This document shows positions 24,454-37,641 of a DNA stretch of 64,000 nucleotides, one piece after another. The translations under genes and the position numbers were made by a program. The stretch is taken from assembly GCF_000002425.4 (NCBI RefSeq), contig NC_037257.1:6975768-7039767 (forward strand), given 5' to 3'. This DNA comes from Physcomitrium patens (Eukaryota > Streptophyta > Bryopsida > Funariales > Funariaceae). Position 1 is the first letter of the stretch; the number at the start of each line of letters is the position of its first letter. Below the pieces are notes generated by a model, which saw only the letters and a program-made list of their open reading frames with translations, had not been told where the DNA came from and did no database searches.

Positions 24454-26955
24454 TCAGGGTTCCCAAGGCACGACTGGAGGTGGAGGAGAAGGGACATACA
24501 CAGGGATCGCAGAGAAGATAGAGTGGGGGTCGATGTGCTCTTGGGTTCCTGTCGGCATCGTGGACAGTGCAACAAGAGCCCCCACGAGGCCCGCGTTGTT
24601 GGCAATAGTGGGCTCATTCTGAATGTAATTCTTGCGCAAATCAGTGAAGCGATCCAGAATGTCGGGACCTCCAACCAAGGCGCCTTGAAGGACATGTGGA
24701 TTGGGAAAATTGCGGTCCCTCCACTGCCACCCTTGTTCGCAACTGTAACTCTTGCCATCATCGGGGATGGAGGCTGCTCGGTGACGAGGTTGTAAAGGAT
24801 ATTTTTCGCTGTATCCCACAACGTAGCTCGTCTTCAAGGGATTCTTTCCAAGCGCGTAATCGACCTACATGAGATCCCAAACTCAATGTTAAGACCACAG
24901 AAGACTCACGACAATCATCAAAAACCAGAGCTCCACCGAGTAATACGACGAATTCTAGAGGAGCACGACAAGGATAAGATTTAGGAAAATGAACCTGTGA
25001 TCGAGAAAAATTGCGCAGAACCTCTGGAGAATACCAATTAGGGCCACATTCCAAAACCGGTACATCAGCAGCTTTCAAGTAGTCGGCATACAGCGTAGCT
25101 AAAAATGCAGCGTTAACTGCTGTCGGAAGATGCTGGGTTGCGTTCGGGTTAAATAAAATCATTCCTCCTGCATGGACGCCATAAGACTCTCAATCAGGTC
25201 ACACCAAACTACATCATCAAATAGCATGAGCTAAAGGTGTAGCTCATAGCTGATAAGCTCCTACGGAAAGCTTAAGAATGCAAACCAAAACCCATGAAGA
25301 GTCCTCACGTGCGCATACCTTTTGTGCGGTTCCATGTCCGAAACTGAGGCAGATAAGCACACATGACCAGATTCGTCTCATTATTGTACTGCTTCAGCGT
25401 TTGTTCATATGGATAACCGGGCCCTTGCAAGATCCTCAGCCTGGTCAGAAGTAACTGCAATCAAGAGAGTGCATCTGGTTAGTACCAACTGAAGCCACAC
25501 ACTGACAACCATAAATCTAATGGAAAAAAGAAGTTGCGTCGTACCTGAGCACCAACAAGCTTGTTATCCCAATCGAATACACCAAACGTGTAGCCCCTCT
25601 TTCGGTTACTGTTTTCAATACTGCGAATAGTCGCATCGCCTAGGTAAGTTGTGTTGCCGGTGGCGAAATATAACCAGGTGCTTCCCCATATCAACTCATC
25701 ATTGAAAGAGGTAGCGTTGTAGATGGCCCTCTCAGGGCCAGGGAGGTTCTGCACAAAGCTGCCAGGCTTCAGCTTGGCGAAGGCGTAAAGAGCTTTCGCA
25801 GCATTCACCAATCCCTGCGAGTACTTGGGATCGTCTCTGAACACGATGGAGGCAGCTGACAGAGCTGCTGCCATCTCCGCTGCCAAGTCTGAGCCCGAGT
25901 TCACCGAAATGGCAGACCTGCGTGTGTCTTTGAAGAAGTCTAGATCCTCTGGCCTCTCCCAGCAATAGAGATCATTTGGTCTTGGACCTCCACCTATGCC
26001 CACCTATAGCAATAAACAAAAAAAACCCCAAAATTCAATGCTGTTCTCAGATGGACGCAAATCCACTTCGATGCACGAGTACGTTACAAAGAAGCGCGCA
26101 TACCTGACAGATAATTTTATCCACCTCGGTGTTGTTGAAAGTTTTCAATATGTAATCCGTCCCCCATTTGATTAACTCCCTAGCATGATCAAACTCTCCC
26201 GAGGCTTCAAACTTCGCCTTGTACTCTATCACACTCCAACTCAGCATAGTCATAGCATAGGCTCCTGGGAATCCAAATTTGATCGTGTTCCCTCCATCGT
26301 AAAATCCTCCAGCGAGTTTCACTGCTGGGCTACCGGGTTGCGCTGCTTGGCCGTCTAATAGGGCCGAGGATCTGCGCCACTTAAATCTGCGCTGACGATC
26401 ATTAACGGGGAGAGCGCCAGCTGCAAATCGAAATGTAGAACCAGTGTCAGCGAAAATATCAGCTTACGAAACAGGATGCATCGACATTGCACTGTTGAGA
26501 GAAACATTAATGTAGAGTGAGGAATTCTTACACTTTTGAATATCAAAGAATGAAAGAGCCTTGCTCAGTGCAATGGTATAGTTGTCTGGCTTCGGGGGGG
26601 AGTGGCCGTGTTTGGGACCGAATTTCCAAATGATAAGGGCAAGGGCAATAATGACGACTATGCCCCAGAAGATGCAATTCATCCACCGGAAGAACCTGCG
26701 CGTCACCGATACGCATCCTAAATCTACCGTGGGCTCCTTCTTCTCGACCTTGGGCTCAAGCAGCCAGCTCTGTTGCGTCTCATCCAGCATAGGCCTTGGT
26801 ACAGCTCCCTCTAAACTCCTGGTCCTTTCTAAGTCGCATAATGACTGAACGCTTGGCTCGTCGTAGTCGAAGTCTGTAGAGGTTCCCAGAGAGCTCCCCC
26901 AGTACTTTCTGGACATCTCCATGGAACCTGGACGGCGATACTGCTGATTGAACAT
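24454..26955 (-). CDS. KORRIGAN-type membrane-anchored GH9 endo-beta-1,4-glucanase with altered active-site residues
   Basis: Six exons on the minus strand: 26955-26532, 26420-26104, 26003-25545, 25454-25319, 25167-24995 and 24864-24454; GT-AG introns of 90-151 bases; 639 residues (Arabidopsis KOR1 is 621). The cytosolic N-terminus carries the KORRIGAN trafficking motif LDETQQSWLL (57-66), followed by a membrane anchor at about 91-111 and an extracytoplasmic GH9 domain. It ends with the Pro-rich tail of this subclass and lacks a CBM. KORRIGAN enzymes act at the plasma membrane and endomembranes in cellulose synthesis. Oddities: the family DAGD motif reads DGGN (183-186), so the usual catalytic base is Asn. 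NDHYCW reads NDLYCW (257-262), and HHR reads RHR (530-532). The general acid Glu is kept (E587 in the second GH9 signature). Good splice sites and unbroken frames argue against decay, so a weakened or non-catalytic KORRIGAN paralogue is possible. Confidence 0.92.
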
Positions 26956-28900
26956 GGTGAAAAGATCTTAATCTTGGAACAGCAGCAGCAAATTCTATGG
27001 AATTTCCTCAACTCAGCTTGTTGACGCATTAACAGAGGAACATCTCGTTAAGAAACTTCCCAGGAAACAAATAGCTGATCTGCAACAGGCACAATGCGGA
27101 ATTCATGAGCATTGTGTTGTGATTTAACCCTGAAGAGATTCTTTACGACGTGAACAGACACTAGGACCATCTCCCGAAAGATGGACGCATTGTTCTGGTC
27201 ATGGTGCAAACAGACGTTCCCGACAATGCAACACTGTTTCGAGTTTGAAGGCACATTTAGTATTTGGCTAAGGAGTCCGGTCTTACAGTAAGACATTTTT
27301 AGTGGATTGAATTCAAGATTCTTCGACAATGTCAATGAATACGGTTCGAAAAATAGCCTAAACCAAACTCAAAAATCGAAATTTCAAGCAGTGACATCCA
27401 CAGCAAACTGTAACGAACCGCGACTTCCGAAATAGTATGAAATCAAACACAGGTTCGGTATCCTTCCATGCAACATGCGCACTCTGAATACATTCTCTAA
27501 ATGACTGAAGTCTCAGTGCAATCTCTCTTGACCAAATCCTGTCTCCTGAGACAAGAGCAAGAGTAAATGCTGAACACAGTGAATGCAAACCGCATATCAC
27601 CCACATTCAACCATTTTCATGAATTACACAACTAGATGTGGTGGTGAGAGAACGTAACCTAACAATCACCCCGAGGGAGCAATTCTGCCACCATTGTTTC
27701 CAAGAAAAGACCTGAATTATTGCTCTAACTGCCCATGTGAGGATTTTCTTCCTGGATACGCCGCGAGACCAATAATACTGCTGAAACTTGAATTGGCATA
27801 GACGAACCTATTTAATAGCGCGGCCGCCATTGTTTCGACTTCTTCCACAACTTACACCTGAGCCATCTATCGCGCATACTGAACCTAACAAGATCTCGCT
27901 TGTAAGCGAATCTCCTAACCATATCGTCGGGATAGAGCTCAAGGGCGCACTTGTTGTACCAAAGAGATGGCGCAGCACAGCACACAGCTCGACATCTGAG
28001 CTTCAAGTGGGGATTCATTCGAGCTCAGACTTTCGATCGAAACAAAAGGTATCGCCACCCATGCACACCAACCATTCACTAAGCACACAACCAACCTGCG
28101 AATCGCACACCACCACTCCTAACCCATCACTGGCTCCAAACCCAGCCCACCCAAGGTCAAGGATGCCCTTCATACCCACATTACACGACTGAACCTCGTC
28201 CCGCTCAATCCTCCCACCCTGACACTCGATTCCGAAGCCCTGAACACAAAGGCATGGTCAGGGGATTGAAAGAAGTAACGGTCGTACGGCACAGGCCCAA
28301 CCGTTAACATCGCTAGCAACGCCAGTGAATCCTCCAGGCATACCAAGCAGCAGTAGACAAGCTCATTGAATCCGAAAGGAGAGTCTCTCGCCTCTTGCTG
28401 GCTTGCGCAAACTGGATCAGGGCTTTGCCGGTAAAGGCAGCGCAAAACCAGGGAAACGGTATTACGAGAAGAGATCTTGATGTTCGTGAGAGAGGCGAAC
28501 CATTAGACTGAAACCAGCCAGCCCATCGCCGAAGATGCCGTCTCAGCTGACACGCTTCGGAACAAAAACACGAAGGCGTCGATGGGTTTAGTGCCTTCCA
28601 TGCAATTCCTCCGCCATCAGTGAGACCGATGTATAAACCTGGGACACAGGGTATCAATGGAAATACCGATTTACCCGAGAGATATCAACCTAACATACAC
28701 CGATGCGTTTGCTCACGGAGTGCATCAACAGGGTTCGTCGTTACGAATCTTTTCACCAGTAGGGATTGTCAACGGAAGCTTCATTTGCATTACAAGCTGC
28801 AAGGAAGTCTGTATATGGCAAAAACTGAGCAGTTTCTCGATGGGAGAGCCCTTCCTTCACACACTAACTCACACACTCTTGAGTTGCCTTTTTCTTTTAC
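26956..28900 (-). promoter_or_regulatory. 5' leader and promoter region of the GH9 gene
   Basis: About 1.9 kb of gene-island composition upstream of the GH9 start, ending in C/T-rich DNA (about 28878-28985) and then AT-rich spacer. Several open frames occur on both strands without resemblance to known proteins. It probably holds the 5' UTR, perhaps with an intron. No core promoter element could be fixed. Confidence 0.45.
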
Positions 28901-29760
28901 TTAGTTGACTTGTTCACTTTTCCTTTTGTTCTCCTACACTTTTTGTCCATTTCTTTTATTTTCTTTTTCTCTTTTTTACTTTGGTGGTCAAGTGAAGTGT
29001 AATTTTCCTCATTGCCGTGCAAAGCACATAATAAGGATTTTTTTGGCCTGTTTTGTTTTCTGGAAGGTGGGCTTTAGAAATTTGGTATAAGAAAAGGTAT
29101 TTTCCAAGCTATTTTATCTTCTGTTGCTTGCCAACCTTTGTGGTATTAATTTAATTGGTTTCTTTGTTTGTTTGCAAGTGTTATCACAAAAATCCATAAA
29201 ATAAAACAAAACTTAAAAATCTGATTTGTGCAATAAAATCTAATATAATATTGAGTTCAAATGGTGGTTTTTCAAAACAATCTATAATTAGAAATGTATG
29301 AACTTTATATATCAAAATCATTAATGTGTATCGGAATTAATATATATATATATATATATATCAGAATTCTTTAGTATTTTTCAAAAACTTAATAAAATTG
29401 ATTAATTATTGTTGTATTTGTTTTGTTACAGATATGTCAATTTTGTAAATAGTTTTGATAAGTCATGTTCTTTTTGCTTAAGAAAACCCACTTTAATTGT
29501 ATTATTAATATTAATAATAAATTCAATGGATGTCATAAATTTACGACTAACATCTAATTCTAAAAAATTGCTTAAACAAAATATGAATCTTTGTATTATT
29601 ATCAAATTAGAAAAAGAATAGTAATAACAATAACTATTAATCTTAAAAGGAAAAAGACAAACATTTCAAAATGCAAACACTAGAAGTTGAATATGTTGTA
29701 TTTACTAAATCATTTTAAAGAACAATTTTGATTTATATTGTCATATTTCATGAAGTTTGC
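28901..29760. other. AT-rich spacer
   Basis: Pyrimidine-rich at its left end, then AT-rich, with a (TA)n run at about 29340-29361. No gene seen. Confidence 0.6.
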
Positions 29761-29789
29761 TTGAGCATGCACAAAGTATGTGGTTGTGG

Positions 29790-31260
29790 AAAGTAAAATG
29801 GAACTTGCAACAAGAAGATCCTAACAACTCTAGAAGATTCTTAAATAAACTCCAATTAAATTATAACAATGCTAATCAATCTTTAATTAAACTCCAAAAG
29901 AGTCTTAAAGAACTTACATAAGAAACATAAACAAAATCATAAATTAATCTTAAAGAAATATATATAATAAAGAAATTTTAATTTCTTTATTATAATAAAG
30001 TCAAATCCTTCAATAGATTTATTAAATCATTAGAATTAATAAATTAATTATTCTAACGAAGAAAAATCAAAGAAACCTTAAAAAAATATTAAAAATAAAA
30101 ATCTTGATTGAATCATAGTCATATCCTAATATAACTCTCAAAAAATCCTAATGAAATCCTAAACCAATCTTAACCAAATTCTAAACAAATCTTATCCAAA
30201 TCTTAGACCAAGCTTTAATAAAATCCTAATAAAATCCTAACCAAACTCTAAAAAAATTCTAAAACAAATTTTAATTAAAGCCTAATCAAATCTTAAATCC
30301 TCACCAAATTCTAAACAAAACTCTAATTAAATTCTAACATATCCTAACTAAGCCCTGAACAAATCTTAAATCCTATAGCAGATTGAAATGTAAATAATTA
30401 ATGTTTGAATCATTGATTTTAACTCAAAATTTGTAGACTTCTTACAAACTAAGTTAGCAACAAGCACTAAACATTTGAAGAAGATCATACATACCAAATA
30501 GAAGATAATCTCTAAAATCTACTTGGGTGTTGACCAACTTCCTTCTTCAACCTTGATACTAATATTTTAGAGCCAAAATCTCTTAATTTCACCATTCAAT
30601 AAGTTTCAAATCTTGCACAATTGTTGAAAATCAAGTTTTTTCTTTGTGCAAAAAAAATTATTTCAATCAAATTGGCAGATTGATAGATATCTTAAAAATC
30701 CTATAAACTCCAATTCTTGAGACCTCAATATGTTTGAGCTTCAATAAACTTTGAATAAACTATTATAACAAGTTCAAACTTGCAATACATATTGCATACA
30801 ATAATGAATACTCAATCACAAAATTTCATCAATATGTCATTGATAAATCTCACATAATTATCCAAAATAAAAACTCTTTGAATCTCTCAAAATTTCAAGT
30901 CTTTTACAAACAATCCTAATTTTGCAAAGCCTTTACAAATTTGTACATACTCAAATTACTTAAAACTAATGCTCAGAAAACCTTATGCTTGTCTATTCTC
31001 AAATTTTGCTCTCTGATCAATCAAAGAACCTCAAAGTTGCCATATGTGCATGGTTTTGAACCTAAGGGTCTGCCTAGTCTTCTCTAAGTATTAGTTCTTC
31101 ATATTTTGAGATAATTATTGCTATATATATATATATATATATATGTTTAAACATGCCTATATCAATTACTTATCTCATTTACTTTGATTTGGCTCATTTA
31201 TGCCCCTACAAAATGAATAAAAGTCTCTTCTACAAATAAGCAATATTAAGACTAAATTTT
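29790..31260 (+). repeat. Dispersed repeat, copy A (with degenerate CCTAA-type array)
   Basis: The first ~560 bases (29815-30375) consist of loosely repeated units of about 11-12 bases of the form TCCTAAxCAAAT. A non-repetitive part follows to about 31260. The same order (array, then a body with shared strings such as caatcctaattttgcaaag at 30911-30929) recurs at 55850-57240 in the same orientation and at 51190-52340 inverted. The family is unassigned; it could be an LTR or non-coding part of a Gypsy element, or a separate non-autonomous element. Ends are approximate. Confidence 0.6.
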
Positions 31261-31487
31261 TTACAATTTTTTTATTTTTTTATTTTTATTACTATATATT
31301 TCTATTGGAATATTCTAAAATAAAAAAATTCTTTCCACTTTCACCTAATAGTTGCATTATTATACAATAATATTTTTAATATTAAATTTTAGTATAGATT
31401 TTAGATCATGAATTTTATGGATTTTTGTTATTTATGAATTATCTACTATTTAGTCAATTATTTATAATTGCTTCTAATAAGCTTTAG

Positions 31488-31529
<42 letters not shown>

Positions 31530-32160
31530 TTGTTTTTCATCAATGCTTTAAAAAAATTAATACAAACTATATATCCCTATTAAATAGGAGTATTTTAAGA
31601 TTTTGAAATAAAAAAAATATTATTGATTTTTTGTATAAATTTTTACTTTAAAATATATATATTTATATTATAATTTTAATAAAATTATTTTTTAGAAAAC
31701 AAATAATTATAAATTATAAGAAAGTAAAATAATTTATTAATAGATTAAAAAATATCATTAAATTTTAGAATGTTTTAGAATAATTTTTATATACTATTAC
31801 ATATATTTTTTTATCTAGTATCTATAATATGTTATTCAATATATATTTTCACATGCTCAAGTCTTATTTTTTATTAGAAAAAAAATTTAAAAATATTTGC
31901 AATTAAAATTTTGTATTTATTTTAGATCTATTTTTGTTACATTATCAAAATACAATCTATGGACCTAAAAATAAAAAATATATATCTCTTGATTGTTTAT
32001 CAAGGACATGAATGACATACAATCAAAACATTGATATACACTTATGTTATTAGAAAAAAATAAATGTTCACTCAAAAATAGTATAACATCAAAACTAGAA
32101 TGACTATTGTCAAAGACAAAAGATTAGAGATTCTTGAAACAATAGTAGAGATTTCATATG
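31261..32160. other. AT-rich spacer with (TA)n runs
   Basis: No gene seen. (TA)n microsatellites lie at about 31495-31526 and 32159-32178. Confidence 0.6.
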
Positions 32161-32164
32161 TATA

Positions 32165-32790
32165 TATATATATATATAACTAGGAGTTATGTAGCAACAT
32201 TCTATAAGACCTTTGGCATATATCCAACTTACATAACATGTACTTAACTTGCAAGTCAATTTTTTTTATGTGTACCACATAACCAACTTGTACCACAAGT
32301 GGCTAATATGTGTAATACATGCCCAATTTTTTGACTGAGTATTAAATCCACCAATCACTTTTAGACACTTCTAAAATCAAATCCATGTCTATAAAGCTTT
32401 TTCACAATATTTTAATAAATTAATTATTTTTACTTACTTTTAAAAAACTCCTTTAAATCTAGATAAATGTATATGTTTAGATATTACCTTCCTATCCAAA
32501 AATAAGTTCCACAAGGAATAGTGATTACATATTGAAGAAGTCTAAGATGCAAAAAAATTGTATTTGCTACATACTTTGATCTTTGTTCTTTTTGTAGATA
32601 ATTGATAGGTGCTTTCAGCCATTAATATTATGTCATATTAAGGCATAATAACTAACTTGATATTTGATCATTGTTCAAGCTTTTGTAACTTTTTTCAAAT
32701 AAAAAATTTGAAATACTATTAAGAATGGTGTCTACCTCCAATAGTATTACTAGACATTCGAAGTTTCTTCTAAAATTGAAAATACAAATG
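32165..32790 (-). repeat. LTR-like segment, inverted relative to the chromovirus fossil
   Basis: Read on the minus strand this matches the left and middle parts of the LTR-like block at 54165-54720 over several hundred bases. Shared order includes the ATTCTTAATAGTATTT-type start, the ACCTATCAA box and the CTTATAGAAxxTT box. It lies next to a plus-strand LTR-like piece, so two LTR fragments are arranged head to head. Confidence 0.55.
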
Positions 32791-32939
32791 TTTTATATCT
32801 TGCCATGTATTTAACGAAGAATATATGGTTTTAAGGATCTTCAACTCTATTAAATTCTTTTGAAGGTTATAATTATCACAAATACATATATTTATTCCAA
32901 TAATTATTTAAATAATATAAATAGAATAAAATATGTAAA

Positions 32940-33440
32940 AATATATAAATTTAATAATATCTTATAGATAAGTTTTTTAAAAGCTTTGTAAAAGTGACTT
33001 CGTATTTATTTGTGTCTATAGGTAATTAATAGATTTTAATATAAGTTGGACATGTGGCACATATGTAAAAAACTTGTCTTATAAATCAAACATGTCTTGG
33101 ATATCTTATAGAATATTGCCACATAGCTTTTAGTTAAACAATATATGTAAAGAGGTAAAAATAAGGCCTTCTTAGTTCTTATCAATTCTTTCTTTGTTTT
33201 TAGTCTAGTTTCAAGAGTGTCTAGTTTCTTAATTTTTGGCAATAGTTATTTTATTTATCTTTTAATGTACATATTATTATTTATTGATATTTTATAATAT
33301 TCTTTTGAAAAATGTTTTACTTATTTATTTTCATTGCTTTGAGTTCTTATCCTTGAAAAATTGATAAGAATATACTTACAATATTAGAACTTTGTTTTTT
33401 TTCTTAATAAGATATAAGCGTATTAGAAGTTATAGATTAG
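32940..33440 (+). repeat. LTR-like segment upstream of chromovirus fossil 1
   Basis: Matches 54520-54980 in the same orientation, including the string aaggccttctt versus gaggccttctt and the flanking order. It lies directly before the gag-like region of fossil 1, as expected of a 5' LTR. Boundaries are approximate and no primer-binding site is clear here. Confidence 0.5.
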
Positions 33441-33539
33441 CCTCTTTTAAATTGATATTATTCTTAGAATTTTTTTTGTCTTTGAATCCTCTCTTTTACT
33501 TACCTTAAGAAATATTAGATTTTTTTTATTATTATATTA

Positions 33540-36500
33540 TTATAGCAAAGCTTATTGAAATCAAAAATGCAATGACAAAAATGCAAGAGCAAATAAGGAA
33601 GTTAATATTTGCAATACATCAATTCAATTTACCACCACAAAAAGCAACAAGATTGACATGAAGTGAATATATAGTGATCATTGGAGTTGCTTCAATATCT
33701 ATGCAAAATTATATTACTTCTATTATAATAGAACATTATTCAAGCGTTAGAGAATCAAGAGTTGCCTTACTTAAGAAGTTTAACAACACAAGATTAAAAT
33801 TATAAGGATTCATTAATCAATACAAATGGTGATTGAACTTCAACTTTTAAACTTTCTAACTCTATAATCATAAATCACATTCATTAGAATAATATTTCAT
33901 GATTTTTTTATCATAGTTTTTAATTTTTTAAATCATTTAATTTAATATTAGATAATTTTTAGGATTTTTTTGAAAAAATTGCTTTATATAGAATACATGA
34001 TAAAGCTTATATCATGACCAATAAAATTTATACTTTATATCAAAGAAATCAATTAATAATGTTATATACTTCATAATTTCAAAAATTTGCAATTGATATT
34101 GAATTAAATGATATTGTACTTTTCAACTAATTTTTTTATGGATTACTATATTAGGTAAAGAAATTAATATTAAACTTATATAATCTTCAAAAATTAAGTC
34201 GATTAATTAATTTTTTTGTGAAATATGACAATTGGCTTATTGAATTTTGATTCGAGAGTTGCATAAATAAGCCTTAACATTTTTACAATTCAATGACAAT
34301 ACCTACTCTTTTTCAACACATAAATTTAAAAGTAGAAGACATATAAATTGATGCAATATATTTTAAATATTTTAATAAGTAAGAAAAGACTCCTCAATGT
34401 TAAGAAGGATTATTTTTATATTGTAGTGAACATCAACACATTGCTTAACATTGTCCAAAGAAGCAATATAAATACAAAAAAAAAAATATAGTTGTTAAAG
34501 AATATAATATGTTAAAAAAATAAATTTATCTAAATATAATAAAGATTGTGTAACTAAAATTTTATACTATACTTAATGAAGGCCATATTCTCTCTTCAAA
34601 ATACTCTCTTTGATTAATAATATATTTTTATTTAGGATCTAAAAATTACAAAGTCCATGCTTTGCTAGATTTAAGAGCCTCAACTTTTTTATTAGATAAA
34701 GAATTTGTTAAAAGACATAACATATCTTTAATAAAGAAAATTAAACATGTACATTTAGAATTCATAGATGGTTTTCCATTATTGTCTAAAGACATTATTT
34801 AAAAATTTATTTTTACAGAAGTAGCAACAACTAGTCATAAAAAATTTGTTATATTTAATTTAATTTGATCTTCAAATCGATTGAATTTCTTGTAATCTTA
34901 AATTTTTCTAAAATATAATTAAGAATTTTATTAATCAAGTAAAAAGTCATAAGTTTGGTGCGACCAAACCCTTGTTTATAAAGTACAAGAATTTTTATGC
35001 CTGTTGAAAAATAAGAGTCATCTTTTGTTATTTATGCTACACTTATTTTTAATGAGGGAAAGTCTTCAAGGAGAAATTCAAATTAATATCAAGATTATTA
35101 AGACATTTTTAACAAGAAGAATACAAAAAAAAATTAAGAGCATTGTCCTTACAATTATTCAATTGATCTTCAAGAATAAGCTTAATCATTGTTTAAACCA
35201 ATCTACAACTTATCACAAAACGAATTATCTGTACTTAAAAAATATATTGATGAGAACTTGGCTAAAGATTTTATACACCATTTAAAACTTTAACATGAAT
35301 GCCTATCTTGTTTGTAAAGAAAAAAAAAATGAATCACTACAAATGTATACAGATTATCAAGAATTTAATAAAATTAACATTAAAAATAGATATATTCTAT
35401 CTTTGATATTAAAACTTCTTGATTAATTGAATTAAGCAAAGATATATACAAAAATAGATCTAAAAAATACATATAATTTGATATGTCTAAAAAAAAAATA
35501 GAAGATTATATTTTGAACCATACATAGATATTTTAAATATAAAATCATATCTTTTGGACTCAAAATTGTGCCAATTACTTTTAAATATCTTATGCACGAT
35601 TTTTTTGAAGTATTTTTAAATGATTTCATTGTCTATAATCTAAAAAATATCTTAATCTATTCTAAAAATATAAAAGAGCATAAACTTTATGTTTGTTGTA
35701 TCTTACAAAAAACTTAAAAATATTGGATTAAATGCCAATATGAAAAAATATATATTTTATACTATTTAAGTTGACTTCTTAGGATACATTAGCTTAAATA
35801 GAAGCTTAATAATAGATCCTACAAATCAAATTAATATAGATTGGAAGATTTTAAGAATAGTAAGATACATCCTATTTTTTGGAAGAATTATCAATTATTG
35901 TAAAAAAACATCCAAAAAAAAAATTAAAGTTGTAATTTCATTTATATGTTTGATTTTTAAAGACAAACATGAACAAAATAAAGAAGCTGAAGTAATATTT
36001 GGAGCTTTGAAAGCCATTTTTACAATAATCCTAATTTTTTATTTTGTCAATTTTTCTAAAACATTTTTTTAAGGAAACAAATACATCAAATTTTATATTA
36101 GATCTGATATTGTTGTAAATGAGAGTAGATGAAAAATTCATCTAATAATTTTTATTTTAAAAAAAATTAGTAGTCAAGATTAATTATAAGATCCATAAGA
36201 AAGAGCTTCTTATAATTTTGGATTTATTTCAAGAATGGTGCCGTTATTTAGAAGGTACTTCTAACTTAGTGAATGTTTATATAAATCACAAGAATCTTAA
36301 GTATCTTATGTCATCACATATTTTAAATTGTGACCAAGCACATTGAAGCATGACTTTATTAAGATTTAAATTCAAAATTACTTGTCAATAAAAATAAAAA
36401 ATAAAAAATAACATGATTTATTAGATGTTCTTATCTTATGCCAAAAGAAGAAGATGCAATTTTTAATCAACAATGAACCATTCTTTTAAAGTAAGAGCAT

Positions 36501-37040
36501 TTTTTTCTTTAAGCAATGATATCAATATTGACAATTGATTTAACTTTTCTTGACCAATTTCAATCAAGTATATCTTTTAAATCCTCTTGGTTGTGATATT
36601 AAAAATAATTCTTCTAAATCTCATAATAATTCTAAGTTTGAATTTAAGAAAAATCTATTGTATTTTAAGGAAAAATTATATGTTTCAAAAGGTGAAGTAC
36701 AATTACATGCTTTTAAGCTCATCACAACTTTCTAACTACAATGCATCTTAGATACAACAAGTTCTTAAAATTAATTTTGAAAGATTTTTAGTGGCCTCAA
36801 ATAATGGAAGGTAGTTAAAGACTTTGTACAATCATGTGATATTTGTTCAAGATCAAAAACTCCTTGACATCAACTATAAAGACTTTTCCAACTACTATCT
36901 ATACCAAAACAACCATGGTCTTCTATTTTATGGGTTTTATTATAGATCGCTCAATCTCAAGTTTTTATGACTCTATATTTGTAATAGTAGATTATTTTAC
37001 TAAGATGATATATTTTATATATTACTAATTATAATGACAA
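33540..37040 (+). mobile_element. Ty3/Gypsy (chromovirus-type) retrotransposon fossil 1
   Basis: Parts in order on the plus strand: gag-like region (from about 33545), protease-like region (about 34630-34800), reverse transcriptase (about 35300-35850) with the KNRY and ILIYSK hallmarks, RNase H (about 35950-36420) and the integrase start (about 36720-37020). The element is extremely AT-rich and broken many times, so it is old. The AT bias fits long-standing methylation with C-to-T decay, which is inference. It is named Gypsy from the domain order and the reverse transcriptase motifs. Host function: none. Confidence 0.75.
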
Positions 37041-37602
37041 GAAATCATTTAATAATTTAATATAATTTATTATCATTATAATGTATATATATTATTAACT
37101 TTATATATGTTATTTTATATTAAAAAATATATTATATTATATATTTATATTATAATAAATTTAAAAACCACACAATATACGAAAATTTCAAATTTTTTTC
37201 ACACAAGTTAGGTAAATATAACATAATAGCATAAACTCACACAAAGCTTTGTAATAAAGAAAATCCTATAATGTGTTTGACCTTTACTGGTATAGAAGTA
37301 CATCACCTCAAAATCACTTGCTTAACTAAAAAGAGTCCTTTACTATTATTTAATTAAGCATGACACATATCTTGGTGGTTTAGAATGTGCATTCTGTCTA
37401 CTCTGCAATTTGATGTAATTGTCTACATTTGTAAAAGATTGAAGAAAGCACATGGATGTTGCTGGATCAAGGTTCAACTCTATCCTTTGGCAAATTCTGT
37501 CAACTCTGCAAAGTGAGGGGTCTTCAAAGCAGAGATCATTGTCCACTCCATTCATGAAGCACTAACTTGGTCTTCATGCAAACAAACAAAGACAGGTATA
37601 AG

Positions 37603-37641
<39 letters not shown>

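Noticed and set aside
29815-30375. CCTAA-rich array looked at first like interstitial telomere repeat.
   Set aside because: The plant telomere unit is CCCTAAA with a 7-base period. Here the units are about 11-12 bases, very degenerate and rarely contain CCC.
37346-37555. 69-codon minus-strand frame with several Cys residues.
   Set aside because: Composition looks protein-like, but there is no known domain, no flanking exon with good splice sites and no repeat partner in the window.
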